Source: an uncultured Eubacteriales bacterium | GTDB taxonomy: Bacteria > Bacillota > Clostridia > Lachnospirales > Lachnospiraceae | Direction: 5' to 3' | DNA length: 64,000 nt | Assembly: GCA_900539455.1 (NCBI GenBank) | Contig: UQCD01000001.1 | Span: 124,001-188,000, forward strand | Shown here: positions 44,242 to 54,203 of the stretch, one piece after another | Layout of the letters: each line of letters starts with the position of its first letter | Position numbering within the stretch: position 1 is the stretch's first letter | The notes under the pieces: model-generated | What the model was told of the DNA's origin: nothing | The model's database searches: none | Seen by the model: the letters and a program-made list of their open reading frames with translations, nothing else | Made by a program: the position numbers and the translations under genes

Positions 44242-45150
44242 TTATAAATCGTTAGGATTTCCTGATAATCTGTTTCCAAACTCATTTCTGTATTGACGGC
44301 TCTTTGTAAATAAATCATATACAAATTCTCCATCGCCTACCTTTATTCTATCCCTTGCATTTACAAGTCTTTTAATATATTCATCTAAAAGATTAGTAAT
44401 GTTTTCAGTATTAGTCATACATATCTGCTGCCACATTTCTGGTGAAGAGGCTGCTATTCTGGTAGTATCCTTAAAGCCATTAGCCGCCAAAAGCTTCATA
44501 AGATTATCCTTAGTATCCATATCCTTTACCAGATTTGTAAGCTCTGCGGCTATTATATGTGGCAGATGACTAATGCCAGCAACAGCATAATCATGGTTTT
44601 TGTAATCTGGAATAATTACAGGCTTAGCTCCTATAAGCTTTACCATAAGTTCTAATTCATCAAGCTTTTCCTTTTTAGTAATACTTGTAGGTGTAATAAC
44701 ATAATAAGCATTTTTAAACAACCAGGCATTACTAAATTCGTAGCCTGCCTTTTCTGAGCCTGCCATTGGGTGTCCCCCAATAAAATTCGCCTCTAAGCCT
44801 TCAGCAATAACAGCCTCATGTATATTGGTCTTTGTGCTGCCTGCATCTGTAATAATACATTGTGATTTTATAATAGTCTTTAGCTTTTTAAGATACACTT
44901 CATTAAATTCTACAGGTGTACATAAAAAAATGTAGTCGCAATCAGCAAAGCTATTATCCACTTTATCTGTAACTATATCTGCTGTACCATCCTCGATTGC
45001 CATTTTTCTAGGCTCTTCCCGTCTGTTATAGCAAATAATTGTAGAATGTGGTAAAGCTTCACGAAAAGCCTTTGCTAGTGAACCACCTATCAAGCCTAGT
45101 CCAATAAATCCTAATTTCATATCTTTATTACTAATATCACTAAAGTCCAT
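44242..45150 (-). CDS. tyrA: Prephenate dehydrogenase
   Basis: TyrA oxidises prephenate to 4-hydroxyphenylpyruvate, the tyrosine branch of aromatic synthesis. The 302-residue product has the NAD-binding GFIGLGLIGGSLAKAF, the GGHPMAGSEKAG substrate loop, and the usual helical C-terminal domain. The frame opens with a TTG at 45165, but an AGG at 7 bp favours the ATG at 45150. It lies 20 bp downstream of aroA in what appears to be one operon. Confidence 0.93.
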   Translation of the reverse strand: MDFSDISNKDMKLGFIGLGLIGGSLAKAFREALPHSTIICYNRREEPRKMAIEDGTADIVTDKVDNSFADCDYIFLCTPVEFNEVYLKKLKTIIKSQCIITDAGSTKTNIHEAVIAEGLEANFIGGHPMAGSEKAGYEFSNAWLFKNAYYVITPTSITKKEKLDELELMVKLIGAKPVIIPDYKNHDYAVAGISHLPHIIAAELTNLVKDMDTKDNLMKLLAANGFKDTTRIAASSPEMWQQICMTNTENITNLLDEYIKRLVNARDRIKVGDGEFVYDLFTKSRQYRNEFGNRLSGNPNDL

Positions 45151-45185
45151 TTTTCTACCTGCCAATATTCTAAAATATATTATTA

Positions 45186-46475
45186 TTAATCTGCAGCCGT
45201 AAGCTCATCAACTATATCGAAATAATTCTCAAAGGTTTTTCTGCAGCACATAGGATTATTAATTGTAATTTTTCCAGTAACAAGCCCTACCAAAGCAAAA
45301 GACATAGCCATTCTATGGTCATCATAGGTATCAACAGTCGCTTCTGTCGGGTTTGAAGGATAAATAACTATATAATCCTCACCATATTCAACCTTTATAC
45401 CCATTTTGGTAAACTCATTAACTATAGCCATAAGCCTGTCGGACTCCTGAAGCCTAATATGTCCAATGCCGGTTATCCTTGTAGGCGAGTCAGCAAATAC
45501 AGCAATAGCTGCAAGGGTCATTGTCTGATCTGAAAAATTATTCATATTAATATCTATGCCCTTTAGCTTTTCATTTGGACCTTCTACAGAAACTCCGTCA
45601 GCCTCATAGGAAACCTTACAACCCATTTTATCAAGCACCTCTAAAAACTTAATATCTCCCTGCATAGAATTTTTGCTAATATGTAATACTTTAAATGTAG
45701 ATGCACTAATTGCAGCCATTGCAAAAAAATAACAGGCCGCTGAAACATCTGGTTCAATTTGATATTCTATAGCATTATAGCTGCTATCTGCTTCAATATG
45801 ATAGCTTTCCTCATCAAAATGTGCCTCTACACCATATTGACTCATCATTTTTATAGTAATACCAATATATGAGCCGTATTTCTTTTTGCTGGTAATATTA
45901 ATATCCAGACCGTCCTTAAGCATAGTGGCTGTCATTAACAAAGCACTCAAAAACTGTGTGCTTTCGCTAATATCTAATTCTACACTTTTTCTGCCCTTAA
46001 TATCTCCACAGCCTTTTATAACTATTGGCAAATGATATTTTTCTTCTAGGTAGGTAATTTTTGCTCCTAAGCCTTCTAAAGCCTTCATTAAAGGCTCCAT
46101 TGGTCTTTTCTTCATCTGATTTGAGGCATCTATTGTGTAAGTTCCGTCAGCTAAACCACACATACAGGTAAGAAATCTTGCTGCTGTTCCTGCACTTCCC
46201 ACATTAATAGTACCTTCCTTACACGGTATTGTTCCACCTAAGCCTTCTACCTTAACAATCTTTTTTTCCTCGTCAATATCTACCTTAAAGCCTAAATCCA
46301 TTAATGACTTCAGGAAATGTCTTGAATCGTCACTAAATAAAACTCCTTTTAGTATAGAGGTACCATTAGATAAAGCTGCAAGCAGTAAAGCCCGGTTTGT
46401 AATACTTTTTGAGCCAGGTACACATACTGTGTAATTACCGTTTTTTTTAAGTTTTCTTACCTTGTAGGTTTCCAT
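45186..46475 (-). CDS. aroA: 3-phosphoshikimate 1-carboxyvinyltransferase (EPSP synthase)
   Basis: AroA joins shikimate-3-phosphate and phosphoenolpyruvate. The 429-residue protein has the family blocks PGSKSITNRALLLAAL (substrate lysine), GSAGTAARFLTCM and DDHRMAMSFALVG. It lies between the PilZ-protein gene (9 bp upstream) and tyrA, forming an aromatic amino acid set. Confidence 0.96.
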   Translation of the reverse strand: METYKVRKLKKNGNYTVCVPGSKSITNRALLLAALSNGTSILKGVLFSDDSRHFLKSLMDLGFKVDIDEEKKIVKVEGLGGTIPCKEGTINVGSAGTAARFLTCMCGLADGTYTIDASNQMKKRPMEPLMKALEGLGAKITYLEEKYHLPIVIKGCGDIKGRKSVELDISESTQFLSALLMTATMLKDGLDINITSKKKYGSYIGITIKMMSQYGVEAHFDEESYHIEADSSYNAIEYQIEPDVSAACYFFAMAAISASTFKVLHISKNSMQGDIKFLEVLDKMGCKVSYEADGVSVEGPNEKLKGIDINMNNFSDQTMTLAAIAVFADSPTRITGIGHIRLQESDRLMAIVNEFTKMGIKVEYGEDYIVIYPSNPTEATVDTYDDHRMAMSFALVGLVTGKITINNPMCCRKTFENYFDIVDELTAAD

Positions 46476-46484
46476 AAGTGTATA

Positions 46485-46841
46485 TTACTCCGATTCATTT
46501 AATATTTCATAAATATGAATTTTTAACTGGTCTGCCGGTCTAATGCCTATAAACCTACAGCCATATAATATAGCCTCCTCGTCCTCATACCGTTCAGATC
46601 TGACAATTTCGATTACAGACTTAAAGGTTTCCTTAGTCCACAATACAATATTTACATCATAGAAGGTATTAAGCTTTAATTCTTCAAAGGTCTTAAAAGC
46701 TAAGCCTTCTCTTGAAATATTCACAAGCTTTACTTCAATATCTTCATCATTAACATTTTCCACAACTCTCATATTCTTAACCTGATTAAGCTTAATAGTC
46801 ACATCAATGTCAAGTCTTTTTGTTCTTCTCTTTTCCTGCAT
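46485..46841 (-). CDS. PilZ domain protein (cyclic-di-GMP binding)
   Basis: The product is 118 residues from the ATG at 46841, which is preceded by GGAGG at 6 bp; the frame extends seven codons further upstream, and the ribosome binding site lies inside that extension. It has the RRTKR motif near the start and NISREGLAF, the two c-di-GMP contacts of PilZ domains. A single-domain PilZ protein of this type is a small receptor for c-di-GMP, often linked to motility, pili or envelope processes. It sits upstream of aroA. Confidence 0.88.
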   Translation of the reverse strand: MQEKRRTKRLDIDVTIKLNQVKNMRVVENVNDEDIEVKLVNISREGLAFKTFEELKLNTFYDVNIVLWTKETFKSVIEIVRSERYEDEEAILYGCRFIGIRPADQLKIHIYEILNESE

Positions 46842-46898
46842 CTTGTTCCTCCGCACTTTCATTTCTCTTATATTTCTATATTAATAATAGAATTTAAC

Positions 46899-47939
46899 CT
46901 AAATAAGTATCATAGCATCACCAAAGCTAAAAAAACGATACTTTTCCTTTACTGCCACCTTGTATGCCTCCATAATATGCTCTCTGCCCGCAAAGGCTGA
47001 CACCAGCATTAGTAAAGTAGACTCTGGCAAATGGAAATTTGTAATAAGACCGTCAATAATCTTAAAATCATATCCGGGATAAATAAATATATCTGTCCAA
47101 CCACTGCCACTAACTATATGTCCCTTTTTGTCAGCACAGGACTCTAAGGTTCTACAGCTTGTAGTGCCAACGGATATAACACGATTTCCACTAGCCTTTG
47201 CATCATTTATGATTTTTGCATTTTCCTCATCGACCATATAAAACTCTGAGTGCATATGATGCTCTAAAATATTGTCAACCTTAACCGGTCTAAAGGTACC
47301 AAGCCCGACATGTAATGTAACATGAGCTATTTTTACGCCCATATCCTCAATTTTTTGTAATAATTCCTTTGTAAAATGCAAACCGGCAGTAGGTGCTGCG
47401 GCAGAGCCTTCATACTTTGCATATACAGTCTGGTATCTGTTTTTATCCTCAAGCTGTACAGTTATGTATGGTGGTAATGGCATCTGACCAAGCTTGTCTA
47501 ATATTTCTTCAAATATTCCATCATATTCAAATCTAATTAATCTATTGCCTTCCTCTAATACATCTTCAACTATACCAACTAAGAGTCCGTCGCCAAAAAT
47601 AATTCTGGTTCCAATCTTACATTTCTTGCCCGGCTTTACAAGTGTTTCCCATGTATTATCACTTTTTCTTTTTAAAAGCAATACTTCTATTTTTGCATTT
47701 GTATCTTCCTTTGCACCAAATAATCTGGCAGGAATAACCTTTGTATCGTTTATTACTAAACAATCGCCCGGCTTTAAATAATCACATATATTCTTAAAAA
47801 TACCATGTGTTATTTCACCTGTAACCTTATCTACACGCATAAGTCTGCTTGATGCTCTATCTAATAATGGATTTTGAGCTATAAGCTCCTGTGGTAAATC
47901 ATAATAAAAATCTTTTAATTGCATTTTATTCTCACTCAA
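46899..47939 (-). CDS. queA: S-adenosylmethionine:tRNA ribosyltransferase-isomerase
   Basis: QueA transfers and isomerises the ribosyl part of S-adenosylmethionine onto preQ1 in tRNA to form epoxyqueuosine. The 346-residue sequence begins KDFYYDLPQELIAQNPLLDRASSRL and contains TAGLHFTKELL and VTLHVGLGTFRPV, all family blocks. It stands alone between the PilZ gene and thiN. Confidence 0.96.
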   Translation of the reverse strand: MSENKMQLKDFYYDLPQELIAQNPLLDRASSRLMRVDKVTGEITHGIFKNICDYLKPGDCLVINDTKVIPARLFGAKEDTNAKIEVLLLKRKSDNTWETLVKPGKKCKIGTRIIFGDGLLVGIVEDVLEEGNRLIRFEYDGIFEEILDKLGQMPLPPYITVQLEDKNRYQTVYAKYEGSAAAPTAGLHFTKELLQKIEDMGVKIAHVTLHVGLGTFRPVKVDNILEHHMHSEFYMVDEENAKIINDAKASGNRVISVGTTSCRTLESCADKKGHIVSGSGWTDIFIYPGYDFKIIDGLITNFHLPESTLLMLVSAFAGREHIMEAYKVAVKEKYRFFSFGDAMILI

Positions 47940-48007
47940 ATGACTTCTCCTAACAAATTTACTCTGGTTATTTTACCATAAAATATATATTTTGCCTAGT
48001 AATATAC

Positions 48008-48658
48008 CTAATCATTAGTCATAATAACTAACAGCTTTCCCTCTTTTATTTCTACCTGTCCTGTATCACCTGTAAATTCATTTGAAATACCTAATCTAAA
48101 GGTCTTTTTTGTATCAAAATCAAAATTTTCAATAGTATATTTAAAATTCTTTAGTGTAACACCCTTTGCAGCTCCATCAAACTGTATAAAGGAAATATAT
48201 TTATACCTATGTGGATTTTCAATAACACAGCCTTTGTCAATCATAGTAATCTGGCTATTATGGCAATATATTGTTCCTTTAATATTTTTTTTCAACATTT
48301 TTTCTAATAGAAAAATATTTCCTAAGGAATGGTCAAATCTACTGCCTAAGCCTCCAAGTATATCTACATCAGCAGCTTTCAATTTTATAGCTAAATTTAC
48401 TGCTTCTTCTGTATCTGTACTATCCTTTACAGGGTTTAATCTAATGATTTCTGCTTTAGAGGAAATATAGTTATTTAAGGTATCCTCTGGTAAGGTATCA
48501 AAATCTCCTATTATATAATCAGGTACTACACCTGCCATAGCCAAAAAGCTCATTCCACCATCTACTGCTATAATAAAATCATAAGTTTTCTTTTTAAGAA
48601 ATTCTATACCAAAATCTTCCTTTATATCTCCTCCTGTAACAATTAATACTCTTTTCAT
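48008..48658 (-). CDS. thiN: Thiamine pyrophosphokinase
   Basis: ThiN makes thiamine pyrophosphate from thiamine and ATP. The product, 216 residues from the ATG at 48658 with AGAGG at 5 bp, has IIAVDGGMSFLAMAGVVPDYIIGDFDTL, DSTDTEEAVNLAI and DILGGLGSRFDHSLGNI, the characteristic motifs. It begins right after the stop of rpe, so the two are coupled. Confidence 0.95.
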   Translation of the reverse strand: MKRVLIVTGGDIKEDFGIEFLKKKTYDFIIAVDGGMSFLAMAGVVPDYIIGDFDTLPEDTLNNYISSKAEIIRLNPVKDSTDTEEAVNLAIKLKAADVDILGGLGSRFDHSLGNIFLLEKMLKKNIKGTIYCHNSQITMIDKGCVIENPHRYKYISFIQFDGAAKGVTLKNFKYTIENFDFDTKKTFRLGISNEFTGDTGQVEIKEGKLLVIMTND

Positions 48659-48659
48659 T

Positions 48660-49325
48660 TTAGCCTCTTTCAAATTCTTCAAAGGATTTCAAAAAGCCTT
48701 TAACACTATCTGTTATATTATTACCAAATACTGCTGAGCCAGCTACAATAACATTAGCACCTGCCTCTAGTACCTCTTTAACATTTGAAAGGTTTACACC
48801 ACCATCTACCTCTAAATCAATATTATAGCCTGCTTTATCTATAAAATTTCTAGCCTGTCTTATTTTATCAGTAGCCTCTGGAATATACTTTTGACCACCA
48901 AAGCCTGGGTGAACTGACATTATAAGCACCATATCCACCATACTAAGATATGGCTTTATTGCTTCAACAGGAGTTTCCGGATTAATAACTATTCCAGCCT
49001 TAACCTTTGCAGCTTTTATTTTATTAATGGTTTCCTCTACCTTATCTGTAGCCTCTAAATGAAATGTAATTATATCTGAGCCAGCTTCAACAAAATCATC
49101 TATATATCTTATAGGCTCATTAATCATTAAATGTGTATCAAAGACAACATCTGTAGCTTTACGCAGACTTTTAATTACTGGCATACCTAATGAAATGCTT
49201 GGAACAAACAGCCCGTCCATAACATCTAAGTGCATATACTTTGCACCTGCCTCATATGCCTCCTTAACCTGTGTTCCCAAAATATTGTAATCGCACGCCA
49301 ATATAGATGGTGATAATTTAATCAT
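48660..49325 (-). CDS. rpe: Ribulose-phosphate 3-epimerase
   Basis: Rpe interconverts ribulose-5-phosphate and xylulose-5-phosphate. The 221-residue TIM barrel has KLSPSILACDY, DVMDGLFVPSISLG, MSVHPGFGGQKYIP and LEVDGGVNLSNV. It lies in the conserved Firmicutes order prkC-rsgA-rpe-thiN. Confidence 0.97.
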   Translation of the reverse strand: MIKLSPSILACDYNILGTQVKEAYEAGAKYMHLDVMDGLFVPSISLGMPVIKSLRKATDVVFDTHLMINEPIRYIDDFVEAGSDIITFHLEATDKVEETINKIKAAKVKAGIVINPETPVEAIKPYLSMVDMVLIMSVHPGFGGQKYIPEATDKIRQARNFIDKAGYNIDLEVDGGVNLSNVKEVLEAGANVIVAGSAVFGNNITDSVKGFLKSFEEFERG

Positions 49326-49336
49326 AGTGTTACCTC

Positions 49337-50215
49337 TTAGTATTTTTTCTTGCTTTTTATTTCTTCATACATCAGCTTATAATTTTCATATCTTGATGTA
49401 CTTATAGTTCCCTGCTGCACTGCTTCCTTAACTGCACAGCCCGGCTCATTTATGTGAACACACCCATTAAATCTGCACTCACCCTCATGCTTATATATTT
49501 CAGGAAAAAACTCCTTCAATTTCTCTTTTTCACATTCACATACATACATTGAACTAAATCCGGGAGTATCCATTATATATGTGTCCTCGCCAATATTTAA
49601 GATTTCAGTATGTCTTGTAGTATGCTTTCCTCTTTCGATTTTTTTGCTTATATCACCTGTTTTAACAAGCTCATCACTTGTTATAGCATTAATAACTGAG
49701 GATTTTCCTACACCGGACGGTCCTGCCAGCGAGGTAGTCTTACCCTTTAATATATTTTGGACTGCATCAATTCCGTATCCATCCTTTGCACTGGCAAGTA
49801 ACACCTGATACCCAGCAGACACATATATATCCTTAAGTCTGTTTAATTCGGTTTCATCAACTAAATCAACTTTATTAAAGCAGATTACTGTGTCCACTCC
49901 CTGAGTTTCCATCATTACTAAAAATCTGTCTAATAAATTCAAATTAGGCATAGGACTTTTCGCTGCGAAAACTACCAATGCCTGATCAATATTTGCCACT
50001 GCCGGTCTGATTAATTCATTTTTTCGGTCTAAAATAGAAATAATATTACCAGTAAATTCTTCCTCACTTGTAATTTCAATTTCTACATTATCTCCAACTA
50101 ATGGCTTTATTTTTTTGTATCTGAAAATTCCTTTTGCAAAACATTTAAAGATTCCACTATGTACAATATGTACATAGTAGAATCCTCCAATGCCTTTTAT
50201 TATCTTACCTGTCAA
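49337..50215 (-). CDS. rsgA: Ribosome small-subunit-dependent GTPase A
   Basis: RsgA helps mature the 30S subunit. The 292-residue circularly permuted GTPase has an OB-fold start, G4 NKVD (in VICFNKVDLV), G1 GPSGVGKSS, and the zinc-binding CxxxxC-H-C cluster in the C-terminal part (ECRFNGCVHINEPGC). The start codon appears to be TTG, with GAAGG at 8 bp. It follows the kinase gene by 15 bp. Confidence 0.95.
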   Translation of the reverse strand: MTGKIIKGIGGFYYVHIVHSGIFKCFAKGIFRYKKIKPLVGDNVEIEITSEEEFTGNIISILDRKNELIRPAVANIDQALVVFAAKSPMPNLNLLDRFLVMMETQGVDTVICFNKVDLVDETELNRLKDIYVSAGYQVLLASAKDGYGIDAVQNILKGKTTSLAGPSGVGKSSVINAITSDELVKTGDISKKIERGKHTTRHTEILNIGEDTYIMDTPGFSSMYVCECEKEKLKEFFPEIYKHEGECRFNGCVHINEPGCAVKEAVQQGTISTSRYENYKLMYEEIKSKKKY

Positions 50216-50230
50216 TTAATTTACCTTCTC

Positions 50231-52390
50231 TTATTGGAATACTGCTGTATGTGTAGCAACAACTGTTCCATTTGCTGTTATTGTAAGAACAGCCTCTGTT
50301 CCATGAGTAGCATTTGATTTCTTAATGCTTATCTGTGAAGGCTGTTTCCACTTATCTCCATCGTGTGTAAGCTGTAGCTGGTCTGTAACCGGATATGTTA
50401 AAGTACCACCATCACTTGAGGCGTAAGAAACTGTTGCTTCAAAGTTGTAAGCTATTGGATTGCCCTCCTCGTCCTCATATGGAAGAACATCATCACCAAT
50501 AGTAAAGGTTGTAAATAATACTGTATATTCATTTACAACAGTATTTGTTGTTGTTTCAGGCTCAGAGGTTGTTGTCTGCTGTGGTCCAAGACTCATTACG
50601 ACATTAATCTCTGTTCCTCTTGGAACTGTTGTTCCAGAAGAAATTTCCTGACTAATAATCTTTCCTGCTGAAACACTATCACTATTCTTTCTATCCTTAA
50701 CTACTAAAACAAGACCTTTTTCCTCCAGACTTTCCTTTGCCTGTGCCTCTGTCTTATTCTTAAGGCTAGGAACTTCAACATCACTTGTATCTTTACCTAA
50801 GCTTACAGTAAGTGTAATCTTATCACCATACTTTAACTGTGTAGGTGCCTTAGGATTTGTATCCATTACAGTATCTTCCTTAACATCCTCACTTGCTTCC
50901 CACTCAATTTCTACCTTTAAGCCATACTTTTCGCTTTCAAGTAATTCCTTAGCCTTTGTCTTATCCATACCTACTACTGTTGGTATATCAAAGGCTTCTG
51001 CACCAAGACTTACAGTTACAGTAATTGTAGACTGCTTTGCTACAACTGAGCCAACATCCTCTGAAAGCTTGATTACATGACCTTTTTCTATTGTATTATG
51101 ACTTTCTCTAACAATTCTGTAGCCAAGATCAGCGTCCTTAAGCATCTGCTGTGCTTCTTCCTCTGTCTTTCCAATTACAGCTGGAACCTTTGTGGTTTTG
51201 CCGTCTGTTGTCTGCTCCTCATTTGCTGGAGTGTTATCATCTCCACCACAGCCCTTAACTGCTGTTACAACAATAAGTATACCGATAATAAGCACTATAA
51301 CTGCGGCAATTATTGCAGATACTGCAACTATCTTGTCAAGCTTTGGATTTGAATCGTCCTCATCCTCATCATCTCCAAATACATCATCCTCATCCTCGTC
51401 GTTTTCGTTTTCCTCGTCCTCGTTGTCATCCTCATCGGCAGCATTTGTATTGTTTGCCATCGCTGAAGCAGCCTCTGCCTCTTTTCTGATAACAGAAATT
51501 TCATCACCTGTAATCATAATAGTTGAACCATTGTTTACAGGTGGCTCTATTACTACAAAATCCTCGTCCGGAGTAATAAGTGACTGCTTTAAATCTGCTA
51601 TAAGTGATGATACCTTTAAATATCTCCTATCAGCCTTTTTTTGTGTACATTTCTCAATAATACGCACAACGCTGATTGGTAAATCCTCAACATAGGTTCT
51701 AGGGTCTGGCATTTTCTCCTGAATATGAGCTAATGCAATCTGTACTGTAGAATCTCCCTCAAAAGGCACCTTTCCTGTAAGCATTTCAAACAAAGAAATA
51801 CCAAGTGAATATATATCGCTTTTTTCATCAATATATCCACCTCTTGCCTGCTCTGGAGAAATGTAGTGTACTGAGCCCATAGCATTTGAATTAATCGTAT
51901 TTGCAGATGCAGCTCTTGCAATACCAAAATCTGTAACCTTTACTTTTCCTTCTCTGGAAATAATAATGTTTTGTGGCTTAATATCTCTGTGAATAATATG
52001 ATTGTTGTGGGCAGCTTCTATACCCTGTGCCACCTGAATAGCAATACTTACTGCTTCTCTCACAGCAAGCTTACCCTTCTTTTCAATGTATTTTTTTAGT
52101 GTAATGCCTTCAATAAGCTCCATTACTATATAATGAAGATTTTCGTCCTCACCAACATCATATACATTTACAATATTTGGGTGGGAAAGACCTGCTGCTG
52201 ACTGAGCCTCAATCTTAAACTTTGACACAAAATTCTTGTCTTCGCTAAACTCGCTCTTTAAGACCTTAATAGCTACAAACCTGTTAAGCTTGTGGTCCTT
52301 TGCTTTATATACATCAGACATTCCGCCTGAACCAACTTTATCGATTATTTCGTATCTATCACCGATAAACATTCCTTTTCTAATCATCAT
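50231..52390 (-). CDS. prkC: Serine/threonine kinase with PASTA domains
   Basis: The 719-residue protein has an N-terminal cytoplasmic kinase domain (VAIKVLK, HRDIKPQNII, DFGIARAAS), an acidic linker rich in Glu and Asp, one membrane span (about residues 350-380) and three PASTA repeats (each with TVTVSLG-like ends) that bind muropeptides or lipid II. After the PASTA repeats comes an additional C-terminal beta-rich region (NEYTVLFTTFTIGDD to the end), about 115 residues. It follows the phosphatase gene and acts as its partner in signalling cell-wall state and germination. Confidence 0.95.
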   Translation of the reverse strand: MMIRKGMFIGDRYEIIDKVGSGGMSDVYKAKDHKLNRFVAIKVLKSEFSEDKNFVSKFKIEAQSAAGLSHPNIVNVYDVGEDENLHYIVMELIEGITLKKYIEKKGKLAVREAVSIAIQVAQGIEAAHNNHIIHRDIKPQNIIISREGKVKVTDFGIARAASANTINSNAMGSVHYISPEQARGGYIDEKSDIYSLGISLFEMLTGKVPFEGDSTVQIALAHIQEKMPDPRTYVEDLPISVVRIIEKCTQKKADRRYLKVSSLIADLKQSLITPDEDFVVIEPPVNNGSTIMITGDEISVIRKEAEAASAMANNTNAADEDDNEDEENENDEDEDDVFGDDEDEDDSNPKLDKIVAVSAIIAAVIVLIIGILIVVTAVKGCGGDDNTPANEEQTTDGKTTKVPAVIGKTEEEAQQMLKDADLGYRIVRESHNTIEKGHVIKLSEDVGSVVAKQSTITVTVSLGAEAFDIPTVVGMDKTKAKELLESEKYGLKVEIEWEASEDVKEDTVMDTNPKAPTQLKYGDKITLTVSLGKDTSDVEVPSLKNKTEAQAKESLEEKGLVLVVKDRKNSDSVSAGKIISQEISSGTTVPRGTEINVVMSLGPQQTTTSEPETTTNTVVNEYTVLFTTFTIGDDVLPYEDEEGNPIAYNFEATVSYASSDGGTLTYPVTDQLQLTHDGDKWKQPSQISIKKSNATHGTEAVLTITANGTVVATHTAVFQ

Positions 52391-52421
52391 TTCTATAATT
52401 TCCTTTCACAATACAATTATA

Positions 52422-53141
52422 TTATAATTCGGCAATTAACACAGCTATATTATCTTTGCCACCACTGTCATTGGCTAAATCTATTAGCTTATGTACCATA
52501 CTCTCTATGTCATTATTCCCAGCTATAACTGAAAGTATATCATTGTCCTCAATCATATTTGTAAGACCGTCTGAGCACATTAGTAGCTTATCGCCCTTTT
52601 TAAACTGCACCTCAAAGAAATCTGCATGTGTTTCCTCTTCAACACCTATTGCTCTGGTAATGATATTCTTTTTAGAATGTGTTCTTGCCTCTGATTTATC
52701 AATCTCGCCAATGCTGACCATTTCTTCAACATATGAATGATCTCTTGTTATCTGATGAATACCATCATCAATTAAGTACAAGCGTGAATCACCTATGTTT
52801 GCAACAAATATTGTACTATCCACAACTGTAGCAAGTACAAGGGTGGTACCCATTCCTGCCCACTCCTCATTGCTCTTTGATTTTTCGTATAAAGTCTTGT
52901 TTGCCTCGCGTACAGCTTCCTCCATTATGGAAATTACATCAGTTTTTTGAGATTGCTCTATAGATTTTAAAACAGCATCTACTGCTGTAACTGAAGCAAT
53001 GTCGCCTGCCTTATGACCTCCCATTCCATCTGCTACAATAAAAATATTTGGGAGATTTCCTACCGCATCTGACTTGCAATATACATAATCCTGATTTGTC
53101 ACCCTATTTTTACCTACATCTGTAAGTGCAAATGCTTTCAA
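52422..53141 (-). CDS. stp: PP2C-family protein phosphatase
   Basis: This 239-residue phosphatase counteracts the PASTA kinase. It has PP2C metal residues in VADGMGGHKAGD, ANIGDSRLYLID, DHSYVEEM and KDNIAVLIAEL. The start codon is TTG within the stop codon of rlmN (TTGA overlap), with GGAGG at 7 bp. The order rlmN-phosphatase-kinase is typical for Firmicutes. Confidence 0.95.
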   Translation of the reverse strand: MKAFALTDVGKNRVTNQDYVYCKSDAVGNLPNIFIVADGMGGHKAGDIASVTAVDAVLKSIEQSQKTDVISIMEEAVREANKTLYEKSKSNEEWAGMGTTLVLATVVDSTIFVANIGDSRLYLIDDGIHQITRDHSYVEEMVSIGEIDKSEARTHSKKNIITRAIGVEEETHADFFEVQFKKGDKLLMCSDGLTNMIEDNDILSVIAGNNDIESMVHKLIDLANDSGGKDNIAVLIAEL

Positions 53142-54202
53142 CCTTCTCCCTCCTTTTCTTGTTTTATTTCATTGTCCATATAACTCTTCCTTAATTGTCC
53201 ACAAGCTCCGTTAATATCTCTACCCATTTCCCTTCTTATTGTAACATTTATTCCATATTGTTCAACAATATTTTGAAATTTTTTAATCTGAATAGGCTTA
53301 GACTGCTTGTAATCTCGCTCTTTTATAGGATTTACAGGTATTAAATTCACATGACAATTTATGCCCTTTATAACAGAAACTAAACGCATTGCTTCCTCTT
53401 TTGTGTCATTAACACCAGCCACCAGACTATATTCAAAGGTAATTCTTCTGCCTGTTTTTTCAAAGAAATATTTAACTGCCGCAATTATTTCTTCTATTGA
53501 ATATTTATTTGCGATTGGCATAAGCTGTCTTCTGGTTTCATCATCAGAAGCATGAAGGGAAATTGCAAGTGTTATAGCTAATTGTAAATCAGCAAGTCTT
53601 TTTATATTAGGAACTAAGCCACAGGTTGATAAGGTAATGTTTCTTTGACTGATGTTTTCGCCATTTTCGTCTGTTATAAGCTTTATAAACTTTACAACAT
53701 TGTCAAAATTATCAAGTGGCTCTCCACTTCCCATAAGCACAATATTTGACACTCTTTCCTTTGTATCTCTTATTATTGCATAAATTTCATCAAGCATTTC
53801 TGCCGGAGTAAGGTTTCTTTCTAAACCATCAATAGTCGAAGCACAAAATCTGCAGCCCATTCTGCAGCCTACCTGTGTAGATATACATACAGAGTTGCCG
53901 TGATGATACCTCATAAAAACACTTTCTATTATGTTTCCGTCAGCCAGTGAAAAAAGATATTTTTTTGTACCGTCTTCCTTTGAGGTAAGCACCTTAACTA
54001 TCTTTAATGCAGTAAGTGTAGACATTTCCTTTAGCTTTTCCCTAAGGCTTGCTGACAAATCTGTCATTTCATCAAAGCTGGCAGCGTGCTTTACATGCAG
54101 CCACTTATATATCTGTGCTGCCCTAAATTTCTTTTCTCCAATACTCTCAACAAATTCTGCCAGCTGGCTGAAATCCATTGATTTTATATCTGTTTTTTCC
54201 AT
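53138..54202 (-). CDS. rlmN: 23S rRNA (adenine-2503 C2) and tRNA (adenine-37 C2) methyltransferase RlmN
   Basis: This radical S-adenosylmethionine enzyme methylates A2503 of 23S rRNA. The 354-residue sequence has the CxxxCxxC cluster in GCRMGCRFCAS and the methyl-carrier cysteine near GACGQL in the C-terminal part. It lies between rsmB and the phosphatase gene. Confidence 0.97.
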   Translation of the reverse strand: MEKTDIKSMDFSQLAEFVESIGEKKFRAAQIYKWLHVKHAASFDEMTDLSASLREKLKEMSTLTALKIVKVLTSKEDGTKKYLFSLADGNIIESVFMRYHHGNSVCISTQVGCRMGCRFCASTIDGLERNLTPAEMLDEIYAIIRDTKERVSNIVLMGSGEPLDNFDNVVKFIKLITDENGENISQRNITLSTCGLVPNIKRLADLQLAITLAISLHASDDETRRQLMPIANKYSIEEIIAAVKYFFEKTGRRITFEYSLVAGVNDTKEEAMRLVSVIKGINCHVNLIPVNPIKERDYKQSKPIQIKKFQNIVEQYGINVTIRREMGRDINGACGQLRKSYMDNEIKQEKEGEG

Positions 54203-54203
54203 T

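Noticed and set aside
51192..51695. 167-codon plus-strand frame within the PASTA kinase gene
   Set aside because: It is the antisense of the acidic Glu/Asp linker, giving a serine-rich low-complexity product.
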